64,000 nucleotides of DNA from a bacterium (GCA_902810715.1 CADDYS010000001.1:62001-126000); one strand, 5' to 3'. Positions 1-8,963 are shown, counted from the first letter of the stretch. Notes: generated by a model not told the origin, from the letters alone. Translations and numbers: made by a program.

Positions 1-2
1 TA

Positions 3-1178
3 GCTTCTTACATAAGATTTATAGGTGGCCCATATCTTACCGGATTAAATCATCAGGTAACCTGGGCCGGTCCAAAGGTAGTCTTCGTACTCTTTGTTGG
101 CTTAAGCGCAGGTTCGTTGATTTTATCAGCACTTGCTTCTGTGTTCGGCCAGAAAGAGTATAAGGTGCTGTCAAGAATCGGAGGATTTTTTTCAGTTTTG
201 TTTATATTGGCTGCATTATTACTCCTTATAACTGATTGGGGTAGGCCGGACCGGATTTTTCTTGTATTTAATCCAAGCAATATGAACCCGACATCGATGC
301 TATCGCTAAATGCTGTCTTCTACACAACATATATGATTATCGGTATCTTTTATCTATGGGCGCAGTTTAAAGAGCATGATAAGGCTATGACGGGGCTCGC
401 GATAGCGGCGGTCATCGCGGCTGTTTTTGTGCATACGGGTACGGGGTTCATTTTCGCGATCGCCAACGCAAGAGAGATGCTCTTTACGCCGGTTGTCCCG
501 ATTGCATTTGTTGTTGCAGCTCTCTCGTCCGGAACCGGATTGATCATGAACATCTTGTATTTCACATTTAAACTAACGGGAAGGCCGATCGATGTTCGCT
601 TCTTCAGGCAACTAGGTAAGGTAATGCTTGGATTGATCATCTTTGTCATATATCTAATGGCGGTTGAGCACTTAATACATCTATATGTACCAGAGCACCG
701 GGAAGCTGAGCTCTTCGTGCTGTTTGGTAAGGATGGCGGAGCATTCTTCACCTGGGCATTCTGGGGCGGCCTTATCGGGCTCGGCGGCATAGTGCCGATC
801 TTCTTGCTGCTATATAAGCGTACAAGAGACAACTTGAAGTGGATACTTACGGCGGGCGGCTTGCACGTATTTGGGATTCTCTGCGAGAGGATGCTTATTA
901 TCCTGCCGGGCCAGATGCTCCCGATTAATATACTACCTGGATATACGATGAGCAGTGCATTTGCTGATGGTAAGATAGCGACTTACCTCCCATCTGGATG
1001 GGAGTGGATGCAGCTAATAGGTATTTTTGGGTTCGTTGTATTTGTCTATTTGATGGGGTTGAGAATGCTACCTCTCTTGCCGGTTGAAGGTAGGTACGTA
1101 AAGAAAGGCAAACCGGAGGTTACCGAGTTAGATGAATTGGTTAAAGCAGAGTTAGTTACTACTAGTATTACAACTTAA
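3..1178 (+). CDS. dsrP: DsrP/NrfD-family membrane subunit (5' truncated)
   Basis: The reading frame is open to the left edge, so the N-terminus lies outside the window; a TTG at 117 is internal and not the start. The 391 visible codons encode a polytopic membrane protein with about nine hydrophobic helices and a charged C-terminal tail. The segment with GPYLTGLNHQ and the RPDR loop followed by a helix resembles NrfD/PsrC/DsrP proteins, which exchange electrons with menaquinol. In sulfite and sulfate reducers DsrP is the membrane quinone-interacting subunit of DsrMKJOP, which feeds the DsrC trisulfide. The gene ends about 180 bp before dsrA on the same strand, which favours DsrP over other NrfD-like subunits, but its upstream partners cannot be seen. 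Confidence 0.75.
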   Translation, partial: ASYIRFIGGPYLTGLNHQVTWAGPKVVFVLFVGLSAGSLILSALASVFGQKEYKVLSRIGGFFSVLFILAALLLLITDWGRPDRIFLVFNPSNMNPTSMLSLNAVFYTTYMIIGIFYLWAQFKEHDKAMTGLAIAAVIAAVFVHTGTGFIFAIANAREMLFTPVVPIAFVVAALSSGTGLIMNILYFTFKLTGRPIDVRFFRQLGKVMLGLIIFVIYLMAVEHLIHLYVPEHREAELFVLFGKDGGAFFTWAFWGGLIGLGGIVPIFLLLYKRTRDNLKWILTAGGLHVFGILCERMLIILPGQMLPINILPGYTMSSAFADGKIATYLPSGWEWMQLIGIFGFVVFVYLMGLRMLPLLPVEGRYVKKGKPEVTELDELVKAELVTTSITT

Positions 1179-1185
1179 TTTACGT

Positions 1186-1301
1186 GTCATTGCGAGCACC
1201 CGACCCACTGAAAGTGGGTAATTTAAGAAAGAAAACACTTTGGCAGAAGAAGTGTTTTCTTAGGAGGAGCGATAGCGACGTGGCAATCTCGCTAAGACTA
1301 T
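1186..1301. repeat. Intergenic hairpins inside a GTCATTGC-type interspersed repeat
   Basis: The dsrP-dsrA gap holds two perfect hairpins: a 7-bp stem with a 3-nt loop (1203-1209 / 1213-1219) and a 12-bp stem with a 9-nt loop (1229-1240 / 1250-1261). They are framed by cgtgtcattgcgag (from 1185) and gcgacgtggcaatctcg (about 1274-1291). The same frame words recur near 5852-5904 and, as a compact palindrome, at 24640-24671. The hairpins lack a T-run, so this is more likely a REP-like repeat than a terminator, although it could shape dsr mRNA processing. Confidence 0.6.
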
Positions 1302-1356
1302 AAGTTAACCGGTAAAGCAATTAAATTTGCTGCAACAAAGAAAAGGAGGCTAAGTA

Positions 1357-2541
1357 ATGTCAGACGACCTAAAGACTCCACTCTTGGATGAGTTGGAAAA
1401 AGGACCATGGCCAAGTTTCGTCAAGGACCTGAAACAGATGGCTTCAAAGAAACCCATGGTCAAGGACCTACTGCGCCAGTTGGAAAAGTCGTATCGTGAC
1501 AAAAGGGGCTACTGGAAGCACGGCGGTTTGGTCGGTATCATGGGTTACGGTGGAGGTGTTATCGGTAGGTATACGGCACTACCGGACGAATTCCCAGGTG
1601 TCTCTCACTTCCACACACTCAGGGTTAACCAACCATCGGGTTGGTTCTACACCTCGAAGGCGCTAAATGAGCTAATGGATATTTGGGATGCACACGGCTC
1701 AGGCCTTCTCAATGTACATGGCTCCACCGGTGACCTGGTTTTCTTAGGCACCGTAACGGATGAGCTCGAGCCAACATTTAGGGATCTAACCGCGAAGGAT
1801 TGGGATCTTGGTGGTTCCGGTTCAGACCTGAGAACACCAAGCTGCTGTGTAGGCCCAGCAAGGTGTGAAAACGCATGCTATGATACTTTGGCTCTAACCT
1901 ATGATTTGACCCATAAGTATCAGGACGAGCTGCACAGGCCAATGTTTAACTATAAGTATAAGATTAAAATGTCTGGATGCCCGAATGATTGCACAGCCGC
2001 TATTGCACGATCCGATATGGGAATTATCGGTATCTGGAAAGACGACATCCAGGTAGATCAGGCTGCATTTGCAGAGTACGTTGATTCTGGAATGGATATC
2101 CAGGGTTCTGTAGTCGATAAATGTCCGACCGGTTGCATCAGCGTAGAGGGCAAAGAGATTAAGATCGACAACAGTAATTGCGTAAAGTGCATGCACTGCA
2201 TAAACACATTGCCGAAAGCCTTAAGGGTAGGCAAAGAGCGCGGTGCGGCCGTCACGATTGGCGCGAAAGCACCGATCGTCGAGGGTGCTCTTTTCGGTTC
2301 GGTTATGATTCCATTTATGAAGATGGATAATTTCGAGGATATGCACGATCTCATCGAGAGGATTTGGGAATTCTGGGATGAGCACGGCAAGAACAGGGAG
2401 AGAATCGGCGAGTGCGTAGAGCGTATCGGTCTTGCCACCTTCATAGAGGGTATAGGTCTCGATCCGGTACCGCAAATGGTTAAGCAGCCGAGAGATAATC
2501 CGTACATCTTCTACGAGGAGTACTACGAGGAAGAGAGCTAA
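1357..2541 (+). CDS. dsrA: Dissimilatory sulfite reductase subunit alpha
   Basis: Catalytic alpha subunit of the cytoplasmic alpha2beta2 sulfite reductase, which reduces sulfite by up to six electrons at a siroheme-[4Fe-4S] centre. The 394-residue length is normal for DsrA. Cluster ligands are visible as Cys164 and Cys170 (CVGPARC) and Cys208 and Cys212 (CPNDC). A ferredoxin-like insert follows with Cys256 and CVKCMHC at 275-281. The ATG at 1357 has an AAGGAGG ribosome-binding site 8-9 nt upstream. dsrB and dsrD follow at once, so the three form an operon. DsrD in the cluster points to the reductive type of enzyme; a phylogeny would be needed to prove direction. Confidence 0.96.
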   Translation: MSDDLKTPLLDELEKGPWPSFVKDLKQMASKKPMVKDLLRQLEKSYRDKRGYWKHGGLVGIMGYGGGVIGRYTALPDEFPGVSHFHTLRVNQPSGWFYTSKALNELMDIWDAHGSGLLNVHGSTGDLVFLGTVTDELEPTFRDLTAKDWDLGGSGSDLRTPSCCVGPARCENACYDTLALTYDLTHKYQDELHRPMFNYKYKIKMSGCPNDCTAAIARSDMGIIGIWKDDIQVDQAAFAEYVDSGMDIQGSVVDKCPTGCISVEGKEIKIDNSNCVKCMHCINTLPKALRVGKERGAAVTIGAKAPIVEGALFGSVMIPFMKMDNFEDMHDLIERIWEFWDEHGKNRERIGECVERIGLATFIEGIGLDPVPQMVKQPRDNPYIFYEEYYEEES

Positions 2542-2579
2542 AAGTATTTTTAATTTTGTGTAATAGGAGGTAAACTTAA

Positions 2580-3656
2580 ATGTCTGTAACGACAGAGAGA
2601 AGAACGGATATAGGCCCACCGCATTATGAGCAGTTCTTGCATCCGATTATCAAGGCTAACTATGGCAAATGGAAATACCATGAAGGGTTGAAGCCAGGTG
2701 TGTTTGTGCATGTTGCTGAATCCGGTGATTCTATATATACGGTTCGAGCTGCATCGCCAAGGTTGATCAGCACCGATTTCGTAAGAAAGCTGACCGCTTT
2801 AGCCGACAAATATTCCGATGGTTATCTGAGGTTTACCAGTAGGAATAATGTCGAGTTCTTGTTAGGGAACAAGGACAACATTGATCCTCTAATCAAAGAA
2901 CTTGAGGAGTTTACACTTGTTGGTGGAACCGGAAGGTCGATATCCAATATCGTTCATACCCAGGGTTGGGTACACTGCCATTCGTCTGCAACCGATGCTT
3001 CGGGTCTGGTTAAAGTCGTAATGGATGAGCTAGCTGAGTACTTTACTTCGATGAAGCTCCCGCACAAGTTAAGACTTGCAGTAGCCTGCTGTTTGAATAT
3101 GTGCGGTGCGGTTCACGCCTCAGATATCGCAATACTTGGTGTTCATAGGACGCCGCCGAGGATCGATCACAAAAATCTACCAAACCTCTGCGAGATTCCA
3201 ACGACCGTTGCGTCGTGCCCGAATAACGCGGTCAGGCCGACATCGATTGAAGGAAGATCAACGGTTAAGGTTGATGAGGATAAGTGCATGTACTGCGGCA
3301 ACTGCTTCACGGTTTGCCCGGCTATGCCGATTGCCGATGCGCTAAACGACGGTGTATCGATATGGGTTGGCGGCAAGATATCCAACGCCAGGACAGAGCC
3401 GATGTTTACAAAATTGGCGGTTCCTTACATACCGAATAATCCACCGAGATGGCCGGAGGTTACCGATGCGGTTAAGAACATCGTTGAGGTATATGCTAAA
3501 AACGCAAAACCATACGAGCGTATGGGCGAGTGGATAAACAGGATAGGCTGGCCGAAGTTCTTCGATTTGACCGGTATTGAATTTACCAAGTATCACCTCG
3601 ACGACTTCAGGCATGCAGGAACGACCTACAGAAGGTCGCTGCAGAATAGATATTAG
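2580..3656 (+). CDS. dsrB: Dissimilatory sulfite reductase subunit beta
   Basis: Beta subunit, paralogous to DsrA and required for the catalytic sirohemes, which sit at the alpha-beta interface. The protein has 358 residues. Cluster-type cysteines appear in CCLNMC (170-175), at Cys204 and at Cys213 (CPNN). The ferredoxin domain has a full [12 protein letters not shown] motif at residues 236-247. The ATG at 2580 follows an AGGAGGT ribosome-binding site. The gene starts 38 bp after dsrA and ends 12 bp before dsrD. No frame damage is seen, and with dsrA it should make a complete enzyme. Confidence 0.96.
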   Translation: MSVTTERRTDIGPPHYEQFLHPIIKANYGKWKYHEGLKPGVFVHVAESGDSIYTVRAASPRLISTDFVRKLTALADKYSDGYLRFTSRNNVEFLLGNKDNIDPLIKELEEFTLVGGTGRSISNIVHTQGWVHCHSSATDASGLVKVVMDELAEYFTSMKLPHKLRLAVACCLNMCGAVHASDIAILGVHRTPPRIDHKNLPNLCEIPTTVASCPNNAVRPTSIEGRSTVKVDEDKCMYCGNCFTVCPAMPIADALNDGVSIWVGGKISNARTEPMFTKLAVPYIPNNPPRWPEVTDAVKNIVEVYAKNAKPYERMGEWINRIGWPKFFDLTGIEFTKYHLDDFRHAGTTYRRSLQNRY

Positions 3657-3668
3657 GAGGAGTTAAAT

Positions 3669-3917
3669 ATGGCTGGGGAAGTTTCAATCGAGCAGATTGC
3701 AGACGAAATGTATCAACTAGTTGCCGACAGTGCAGGACAGAAAAAATTAAAGGCAACCGATCTCACAAAAGCAATGACCTCCAAATATGGGGATCAAGTA
3801 TCAAAACAGGATTGCAAGGATGCAATAAAGATGCTTATTGACTCCGGCCGGTGTATATATGGTTACTTTGGCGGAAGCTCAATTGAGATTCCCCATAGAG
3901 AAGGCTCCGAAAACTAG
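3669..3917 (+). CDS. dsrD: DsrD, sulfite reductase activator
   Basis: Small 82-residue protein matching DsrD in size, position after dsrB and fold pattern: an N-terminal helix (IEQIADEMYQLV), a central recognition-like helix pair and a C-terminal beta wing (RCIYGYFGG). DsrD is a winged-helix-like protein shown in sulfate reducers to bind DsrAB and stimulate sulfite reduction. It is almost confined to organisms with reductive-type DsrAB, so it is the best local marker of direction. AGGAGG precedes the ATG at 3669, and the gene begins just after dsrB. Confidence 0.92.
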   Translation: MAGEVSIEQIADEMYQLVADSAGQKKLKATDLTKAMTSKYGDQVSKQDCKDAIKMLIDSGRCIYGYFGGSSIEIPHREGSEN

Positions 3918-3944
3918 CATAAAAGTAATCATTATAAATCGCTT

Positions 3945-4020
3945 AGGCGCGGACACACTGGTTAAAGAAATTAGGGGGCTATCTCGCTAAACACCTTTAG
4001 TTTAGAGTGTGGTGGCGCCT
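3945..4020 (+). promoter_or_regulatory. Structured leader RNA candidate upstream of dsrL-like gene
   Basis: The 123-bp gap before the DsrL-like gene contains long imperfect inverted arms, 3945-3959 (AGGCGCGGACACACT) and 4006-4020 (AGTGTGGTGGCGCCT), which pair at about 13 of 15 positions. They enclose a smaller hairpin (ctaaa / tttag) and a G-rich segment. The structure ends about 10 nt before the ribosome-binding site (AAGGAGGG). The base pairing is seen directly. A regulatory role, such as protein-binding leader or riboswitch-like element, is inference, and I recognise no known riboswitch consensus. Confidence 0.4.
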
Positions 4021-4040
4021 GGGATTCAAAGGAGGGAAAT

Positions 4041-5726
4041 ATGGCGGTAGTACTTAAAACGAGGAAGCGGGCGATCGGCGCGGCTAGCTATAGCCGCGGC
4101 GGTGATGATTCCTATTTAAGGCCACAGTATACCGAGAAGACTCCGCCTTGTAAGAATGCCTGTCCAAGTAGTAACAGCATAAGGTCGTTCTTAACATCGA
4201 TCGCGCAGTCTGATTATTTTGGCAGAAGCGACGAGCAGTCTTATGAGCAGGCATGGAGGATATTAACGGATACTAACCCGTTACCGGCTACAATTGGAAG
4301 GGTTTGCCCCGCATTTTGCGAGGGAGAGTGCAACAGGAAGTCAAAAGACTCGGCCGTTTCCATTAATCAAGTCGAGAGGTTCCTCGGAGACTACGGTATC
4401 CAGAATAATCTACCATACGCAAAGATTACCGACGAGAATCGCTCGGAGAAAATTGCGGTTGTTGGTTCTGGTCCGGCTGGACTCTCTTGTGCGTATCAGC
4501 TCGCAAGAAGAGGCTACCAGGTAACGATTTTTGAGGCTTTCGATAAGTCCGGTGGTATGTTAAGGTACGGTATTCCGGCATACAGACTGCCGGATGATAC
4601 GCTTGACGCTGAGGTCGCCAAGATACAGGCGTTGGGTATCGATATCAAGTACAACACCAAGATCGGAAAGGATATATCCCTTGATGATCTTAAAAAGGAA
4701 TACAAAGCGGTATTTCTTGGAATAGGTGCGCATGTCGGCTGGAATCTTGGTATTGCCGGCGAAGAGGGCGACGGCGTAATGAATGCCGTAGAGTTCCTGC
4801 ACAAAACAAACGCCGGAGAGAAGATCGATCTATCAGGAAAAAAAGTGCTGGTTATCGGTGGCGGTAACAGCGCGGTAGATGCAGCGAGGGTTTCTCTAAG
4901 GCTGGGTGCTACGTCGCAGATCGTATACCGCAGGACAAAGGAAGAAATGCCGGCACTTGAAGAGGAAATCAAAGATACTGAAGACGAAGGCATACATATC
5001 GAGTTCCTTGCCGCACCGGTAGAGGTTGTACGCGACGGCGGCAAAGTCACCGGTCTAAAATGTATCAAGATGGAGCTTGGGGAGCCTGATGAGAGCGGTA
5101 GAAGGCGTCCGGTTCCGGTTGAGGGCTCGGAGTTTGTAATCGAAGCCGATATGGTTATCCCGGCGATAGGCCAGGGTCCGGATTTTGCAGGTCTTGAGAC
5201 GTTTGAGGAGAAGGGCTGGATTACAACACAGAGCGCTCATGGCCAGACCGGTGAAGACGGCGTATTTGCAGGCGGCGACGTTACCAACAAGCTTGGAACG
5301 GTAACCGAGGCCATTGGTCTTGGCCATAAAGCGGCTAAGGCGATTGATGCATATATCAAGGGCGAAGAGCTGGCGAAAGAGTTCCCGCCGCCGGTTGTAA
5401 AATACTCAACCATGGCAATGGGCTACTATACGGCAATGCCTCGCGCCGAGAAAGCGCACATCGCGGTTGCAAATCGCACAAGCAACTTCGATGAGGTTGT
5501 CTCAACTTTAGCGCCAGAGCAGGTTGACGCAGAGACTAAAAGGTGCCTAAGCTGCGGTATGTGCTTTGATTGCGGAAATTGCTACAATTTCTGCACGTAT
5601 AGCGTGTTTAAGAAGATGCCTGAGAAGCATGAGTTTGAGCCGCGCTACAAGATGAATCTTGACGCCTGTGTAGGCTGCAAGAAGTGTGCGGAAGAATGCC
5701 CATGCAACTACATCGACATGACGTAG
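4041..5726 (+). CDS. dsrL: DsrL-like NAD(P)H-dependent iron-sulfur flavoprotein
   Basis: A 561-residue protein related to the small subunit of NADPH glutamate synthase. Its order is: an N-terminal Fe-S region (CKNACPSS near 37-44, VCPAFCEGEC near 93-102), a FAD-binding GxGxxG (VGSGPAG, about 144-150), an NAD(P)-binding motif (VIGGGNSAVDAA, about 270-281), then two C-terminal cysteine clusters (CLSCGMCFDCGNC from about 502 and CVGCKKCAEECPC from about 542). DsrL passes electrons between NAD(P)H and DsrAB. Compared with DsrL of phototrophic sulfur oxidisers (about 650 residues) this one is shorter at the C-terminus. Context supports DsrL over a generic GltD-like protein. The gene follows dsrABD and ends at a strong terminator. 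Confidence 0.8.
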   Translation: MAVVLKTRKRAIGAASYSRGGDDSYLRPQYTEKTPPCKNACPSSNSIRSFLTSIAQSDYFGRSDEQSYEQAWRILTDTNPLPATIGRVCPAFCEGECNRKSKDSAVSINQVERFLGDYGIQNNLPYAKITDENRSEKIAVVGSGPAGLSCAYQLARRGYQVTIFEAFDKSGGMLRYGIPAYRLPDDTLDAEVAKIQALGIDIKYNTKIGKDISLDDLKKEYKAVFLGIGAHVGWNLGIAGEEGDGVMNAVEFLHKTNAGEKIDLSGKKVLVIGGGNSAVDAARVSLRLGATSQIVYRRTKEEMPALEEEIKDTEDEGIHIEFLAAPVEVVRDGGKVTGLKCIKMELGEPDESGRRRPVPVEGSEFVIEADMVIPAIGQGPDFAGLETFEEKGWITTQSAHGQTGEDGVFAGGDVTNKLGTVTEAIGLGHKAAKAIDAYIKGEELAKEFPPPVVKYSTMAMGYYTAMPRAEKAHIAVANRTSNFDEVVSTLAPEQVDAETKRCLSCGMCFDCGNCYNFCTYSVFKKMPEKHEFEPRYKMNLDACVGCKKCAEECPCNYIDMT

Positions 5727-5746
5727 TGCAGGGTAAGAGAAAAAAT

Positions 5747-5785
5747 AAAGGCCTGCCTCTTTTGAATAGAGGCAGGCCTTTTTGT
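5747..5785 (+). terminator. Rho-independent terminator of the dsr cluster
   Basis: Perfect 14-bp stem (5747-5760 with 5768-5781), 7-nt loop, GC-rich core ggcctgcctc, followed by a T-rich tail. It lies 20 bp after the DsrL-like stop codon and closes the operon. Confidence 0.93.
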
Positions 5786-5817
5786 TATAAGCAGAAATCA
5801 GCTATAATGATAAAGAG

Positions 5818-5904
5818 AAGCCAATAGCCAAGTAGCCAATAGCCAATGAATTGCCATTGCAAGGAGCCGACTGTAATGAGGCGACGTGGCAATCTCTTGA
5901 CCTA
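5818..5904. repeat. AGCCAATA tandem and GTCATTGC-type repeat
   Basis: Degenerate short tandem copies of agccaatagcc (about 5818-5848) lead into attgccattgcaaggagc...gcgacgtggcaatctc (5851-5904). The last part matches the 3' frame of the repeat at 1274-1291 (gcgacgtggcaatctc). It sits directly upstream of the aminotransferase ribosome-binding site. No coding potential is seen. Confidence 0.6.
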
Positions 5905-5927
5905 TAACCTATTAAGGGAGGAACCTG

Positions 5928-7214
5928 TTGAGAGAAGAACTGGTTAATACGAACGGTGACTTATCATCTGTGGATGCAGAAAAGCTTATAGACGAAACCC
6001 TCGATAAATATGAGAAATACGTTAATCCGGGATTTGCGCAAATGATGAGGCTCATCGGCACAACGCTTGAGGTAAAAACCGAGGGTCCTTATATGTATGA
6101 TATAAAAGGCCATCGCTATTTGGATTTCTTGAGCGGACATGGCGTATATAATCTTGGCTACTGCCACCCCAAAGTGGTAAGAGCAGTTGAGGAGCAAATA
6201 AAGAAAATTGCGCAGACAAGTGCAAGAACGATAATGAACAAACCTATGGCGGACCTTTGCGAGAGGCTGGCAAAAATTACTCCAGGTGATTTGACGTATT
6301 CATTCATATGTAACAGCGGCACTGAGGCAGTCGAGGGTTCTTTAAAACTTGCAAGAGCCGCAACAGGCAAGACCCAAATTATCGCGGCGGACAACGCGTT
6401 TCATGGAAAATCACTTGGCTCACTAAGTGCAACAGGCAGACCTGTCTATCGCGAGCCTTTTAAGCCGCTTATTCCAGAGGTAGATCATGTACCTTTTGGC
6501 GATATCGATGCGTTGAAGGCGGCTGTCAATGAAAACACTGCGGCAATAATATTAGAGCCGATACAAGGCGAGGGCGGAGTCAACGTTCCACCCGAGGGGT
6601 ACTTAAGGGCAGTGAGGAAGTTGTGCGATGAGACGGGAGTCCTGTTAATCCTCGATGAGGTGCAGACAGGTTTTGGGAGGACCGGAAAGATGTTCGCCTG
6701 CGAGCACGATGATGTTGCCCCAGATATCATGGCGGTTGCTAAAGCTCTTGGCGGAGGCGTAATGCCGATTGGAGCCTTCATAGCAACACCTAAAGCCTTC
6801 GAGCCATTTGTGACAGATCCTCTTCTTCACACATCGACATTTGGAGGCAATCCGCTAGCCTGCGCGGCGGCAAATGCCACAATCGATACCATAATTGAGG
6901 CAGACCTACCAAGACAGGCATCTGAAAAAGGAGATTATTTGCTTACCAAGCTTACTAAGCTAAAAGAGGATTATCCAGACATAATTGCTGATGTGCGCGG
7001 CAAAGGTCTTCTTGTGGGCATTGAATTTGCCGTTGAGGGACTGGCGGGAAGCACAATATATGAGCTTGAACAGCAGGGGATACTCGTGCTACATATGCTA
7101 AACAATCCAAAGGTAGTTCGTATTGAGCCGCCCTTGATTATTACATATGAGCAGATCGACTTTATGCTTGAAGTTCTTAAAAAGGCAATGAAGCAGAATA
7201 AATCGCTTCTTTAA
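5928..7214 (+). CDS. Class III PLP-dependent aminotransferase
   Basis: A 428-residue fold-type I, class III aminotransferase of the acetylornithine/putrescine/4-aminobutyrate group. The family signature runs from LILDEVQTGFGRTG to the PLP lysine K272 in AVAKALGGG; the substrate-side ICNSGTEAVEGSLKLAR is also intact. The TTG at 5928 is chosen because GGGAGGA lies 6 nt upstream and no better start exists. An extended N-terminus (about 40 residues before GFAQMM) resembles putrescine aminotransferase-like members. The exact donor substrate cannot be told from sequence. The next gene follows after 23 bp. Confidence 0.88.
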   Translation: MREELVNTNGDLSSVDAEKLIDETLDKYEKYVNPGFAQMMRLIGTTLEVKTEGPYMYDIKGHRYLDFLSGHGVYNLGYCHPKVVRAVEEQIKKIAQTSARTIMNKPMADLCERLAKITPGDLTYSFICNSGTEAVEGSLKLARAATGKTQIIAADNAFHGKSLGSLSATGRPVYREPFKPLIPEVDHVPFGDIDALKAAVNENTAAIILEPIQGEGGVNVPPEGYLRAVRKLCDETGVLLILDEVQTGFGRTGKMFACEHDDVAPDIMAVAKALGGGVMPIGAFIATPKAFEPFVTDPLLHTSTFGGNPLACAAANATIDTIIEADLPRQASEKGDYLLTKLTKLKEDYPDIIADVRGKGLLVGIEFAVEGLAGSTIYELEQQGILVLHMLNNPKVVRIEPPLIITYEQIDFMLEVLKKAMKQNKSLL

Positions 7215-7237
7215 TAACCAACTCAGGGGGGATAAGG

Positions 7238-7690
7238 GTGCCGTTAGTTGAGGAGACCATCGAGATAACCATGGACTCGACAGAGCTTTTTCCGATAATT
7301 TCGGATTTTGAGAAGTATCCGGATATCATGGAAGATGTAAAAAAGGTAAACATCCTTGAGAGAGGCGATAACTGGTCGGTTTCGGAATGGATAAACGAGA
7401 TAGACGGGCGGGTAATCAAGTGGGTGGAGAAAGACCACATTAAACCATCTGAAAACCGGATTGACTTTGAGCTTGTCAAAGGGGACCTGAAGACTTATTA
7501 CGGCTTTTGGCAGTTGGATAAAAGCGGATCTGATACGAAGGTGACTTTGAGCATTTACTTTGAGTTCGGTATTCCTATGATTGCCCCTTTAATTCATCCA
7601 CTGCTCGCAAAAAAGCTGCGAGAAAACATGAAGCAAATGCTATCTGATCTCAAGCGGAGGGCGGAAGATAAAACCGAGGCAAAAATCTAG
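7238..7690 (+). CDS. SRPBCC (START-like) family protein
   Basis: A 150-residue protein with the pattern of polyketide-cyclase/START-like hydrophobic-ligand binding proteins: beta strand EETIEITMDS, helix ELFPIISDFEKYPDIM, curved beta sheet, and a long C-terminal amphipathic helix (LAKKLRENMKQML). The GTG at 7238 follows a strong ribosome-binding site (GGGGGGA). It is likely co-transcribed with the aminotransferase and pgsA. No catalytic residues can be named, and the ligand is unknown. Confidence 0.75.
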   Translation: MPLVEETIEITMDSTELFPIISDFEKYPDIMEDVKKVNILERGDNWSVSEWINEIDGRVIKWVEKDHIKPSENRIDFELVKGDLKTYYGFWQLDKSGSDTKVTLSIYFEFGIPMIAPLIHPLLAKKLRENMKQMLSDLKRRAEDKTEAKI

Positions 7691-7720
7691 TGCTCTGTCT
7701 TATATTTCACAGGGGTGCTT

Positions 7721-8269
7721 GTGCTAAATCTTCCAAATACGTTGACATTTTTAAGGCTACTTCTAATACCGGTCTTCGCCTATGCGGCGATTGCCGGTAA
7801 CTTTGCTTACCCATGGTTCGCGCCGGTTACGTTTGGTTTAGCCGCCTTGACGGATTGGTTTGACGGCATCGCCGCCAGGAAGTTAAATCAAACCACAGAG
7901 TTTGGAAAGATCTTTGATCCAGTTGTTGACCGGATACTAATCGCTTCCGCACTCGTTGTCCTATATATAAAAATAAGCTCTCTTGTGCCTCTTTGGGCGA
8001 TTATGATTATTATAGGCCGGGATATTTTAATGGTTATCGGGTGGGTATATGTATCTTACCTGGGAGCCCGGATAAGGGTTACCTACGAAGGTAAGCTAGC
8101 CACCGCAACATTGATGGGCGCGGCGTTCTTCCTGATGCTGAACTTCGCCGATGGTTTGATAGGTTTTAAGGTAATCGGGGTTTTACTTTTTTATATTGGA
8201 GTAGTGCTCTCTGTTATATCAGCATTAAGATACTTTAGGGTTGGTATCGATATGCTGCGTCATGCATAA
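7721..8269 (+). CDS. pgsA: CDP-diacylglycerol--glycerol-3-phosphate 3-phosphatidyltransferase
   Basis: Integral membrane enzyme of phosphatidylglycerol synthesis. The CDP-alcohol phosphotransferase signature D-G-x2-A-R-x8-G-x3-D-x3-D is complete in the segment running from DGIAAR to FDPVVD, near residues 48-70. The protein has 182 residues and several hydrophobic helices. The GTG at 7721 is preferred because AGGGG lies 5 nt before it; an in-frame GTG at 7715 has no ribosome-binding site. A pgsA next to the DUF881/Sbp cluster is also seen in mycobacteria (pgsA2 region). Confidence 0.9.
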   Translation: MLNLPNTLTFLRLLLIPVFAYAAIAGNFAYPWFAPVTFGLAALTDWFDGIAARKLNQTTEFGKIFDPVVDRILIASALVVLYIKISSLVPLWAIMIIIGRDILMVIGWVYVSYLGARIRVTYEGKLATATLMGAAFFLMLNFADGLIGFKVIGVLLFYIGVVLSVISALRYFRVGIDMLRHA

Positions 8270-8288
8270 ATATTTATGAGGTGGGTTT

Positions 8289-8930
8289 ATGAAAGTAACT
8301 TGGTTGGGTCACTCGATGTTTTTAATCGAAAATGATGAGGGAGTTCGTATTATTACCGACCCGTATCATGAGTATACCGGCTACTCGCCTCCTAAAATAT
8401 CGGCAGATATAGTTACAGTAAGCCATCAGCATAAAGACCATGCGAACATCTCGATAGTCGAAGATTCACCAAAAATTATAGATTCTATAGGAAACTATAA
8501 TATTAAAGGTGTAACCATAGAAGGAATTTCGTCCTATCATGACGAAGTTAAAGGTAAGAAGCGGGGTAATAACATTATATTTAAGTTCAACATCGACGAC
8601 GTGACTTTGGTCCATATGGGAGATTACGGAGAACCGACGCTTAGTAAAGAACAAGTTGATGCGCTTAAAGGCGTAGACGTTCTTCTTATCCCCGTCGGCG
8701 ACCGGTATACGATAGATGGAGTGCAGGCGGCGGAGGTTGTGCATCGGCTTGAGCCCAGGGTTGCCGTCCCGATGCATTATAAAACGAGAGTCTCGGTTTT
8801 TGATATCTCTACGGAAGAGCCGTTTCTGGAAAAAATGCCTAAAGCAAAAAATATAGGAAGAACAATAGAGTTAACAGCCTCAAGCCTCCCGAAAGAGACC
8901 GAGGTTTGGGTAATGGAATATTCCAGTTAA
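8289..8930 (+). CDS. Metallo-beta-lactamase-fold hydrolase (UPF0173 type)
   Basis: A 213-residue metal-dependent hydrolase. It has the metal-binding HxHxDH as HQHKDH (about 44-49), a glycine-aspartate motif MGDYG near 115, and a C-terminal MHYKT histidine near 165. The compact single-domain layout starting at once with KVTWLGHSMF fits the UPF0173/UlaG-like group. The ATG at 8289 follows GAGGTGGG. Its substrate is unknown; members of the family act on phosphoesters or lactones. It lies between pgsA and the sugar-nucleotide genes, 20 and 34 bp away. Confidence 0.82.
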   Translation: MKVTWLGHSMFLIENDEGVRIITDPYHEYTGYSPPKISADIVTVSHQHKDHANISIVEDSPKIIDSIGNYNIKGVTIEGISSYHDEVKGKKRGNNIIFKFNIDDVTLVHMGDYGEPTLSKEQVDALKGVDVLLIPVGDRYTIDGVQAAEVVHRLEPRVAVPMHYKTRVSVFDISTEEPFLEKMPKAKNIGRTIELTASSLPKETEVWVMEYSS

Positions 8931-8963
8931 CAAAGGCTTGTTTTTAGCAACCAGGAGGTAATT

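Noticed and set aside
350-832. 160-residue antisense frame inside the dsrP-like gene
   Set aside because: Composition is that of a shadow frame: many Ser, Thr, Pro and Ile, no domain, and no ribosome-binding site. The + strand gene explains the region.
3945-4020. Assignment of the dsr leader to a known riboswitch class
   Set aside because: No consensus core that I know (cyclic di-GMP, fluoride, THF, molybdenum cofactor, SAM) could be matched, so only structure is reported.
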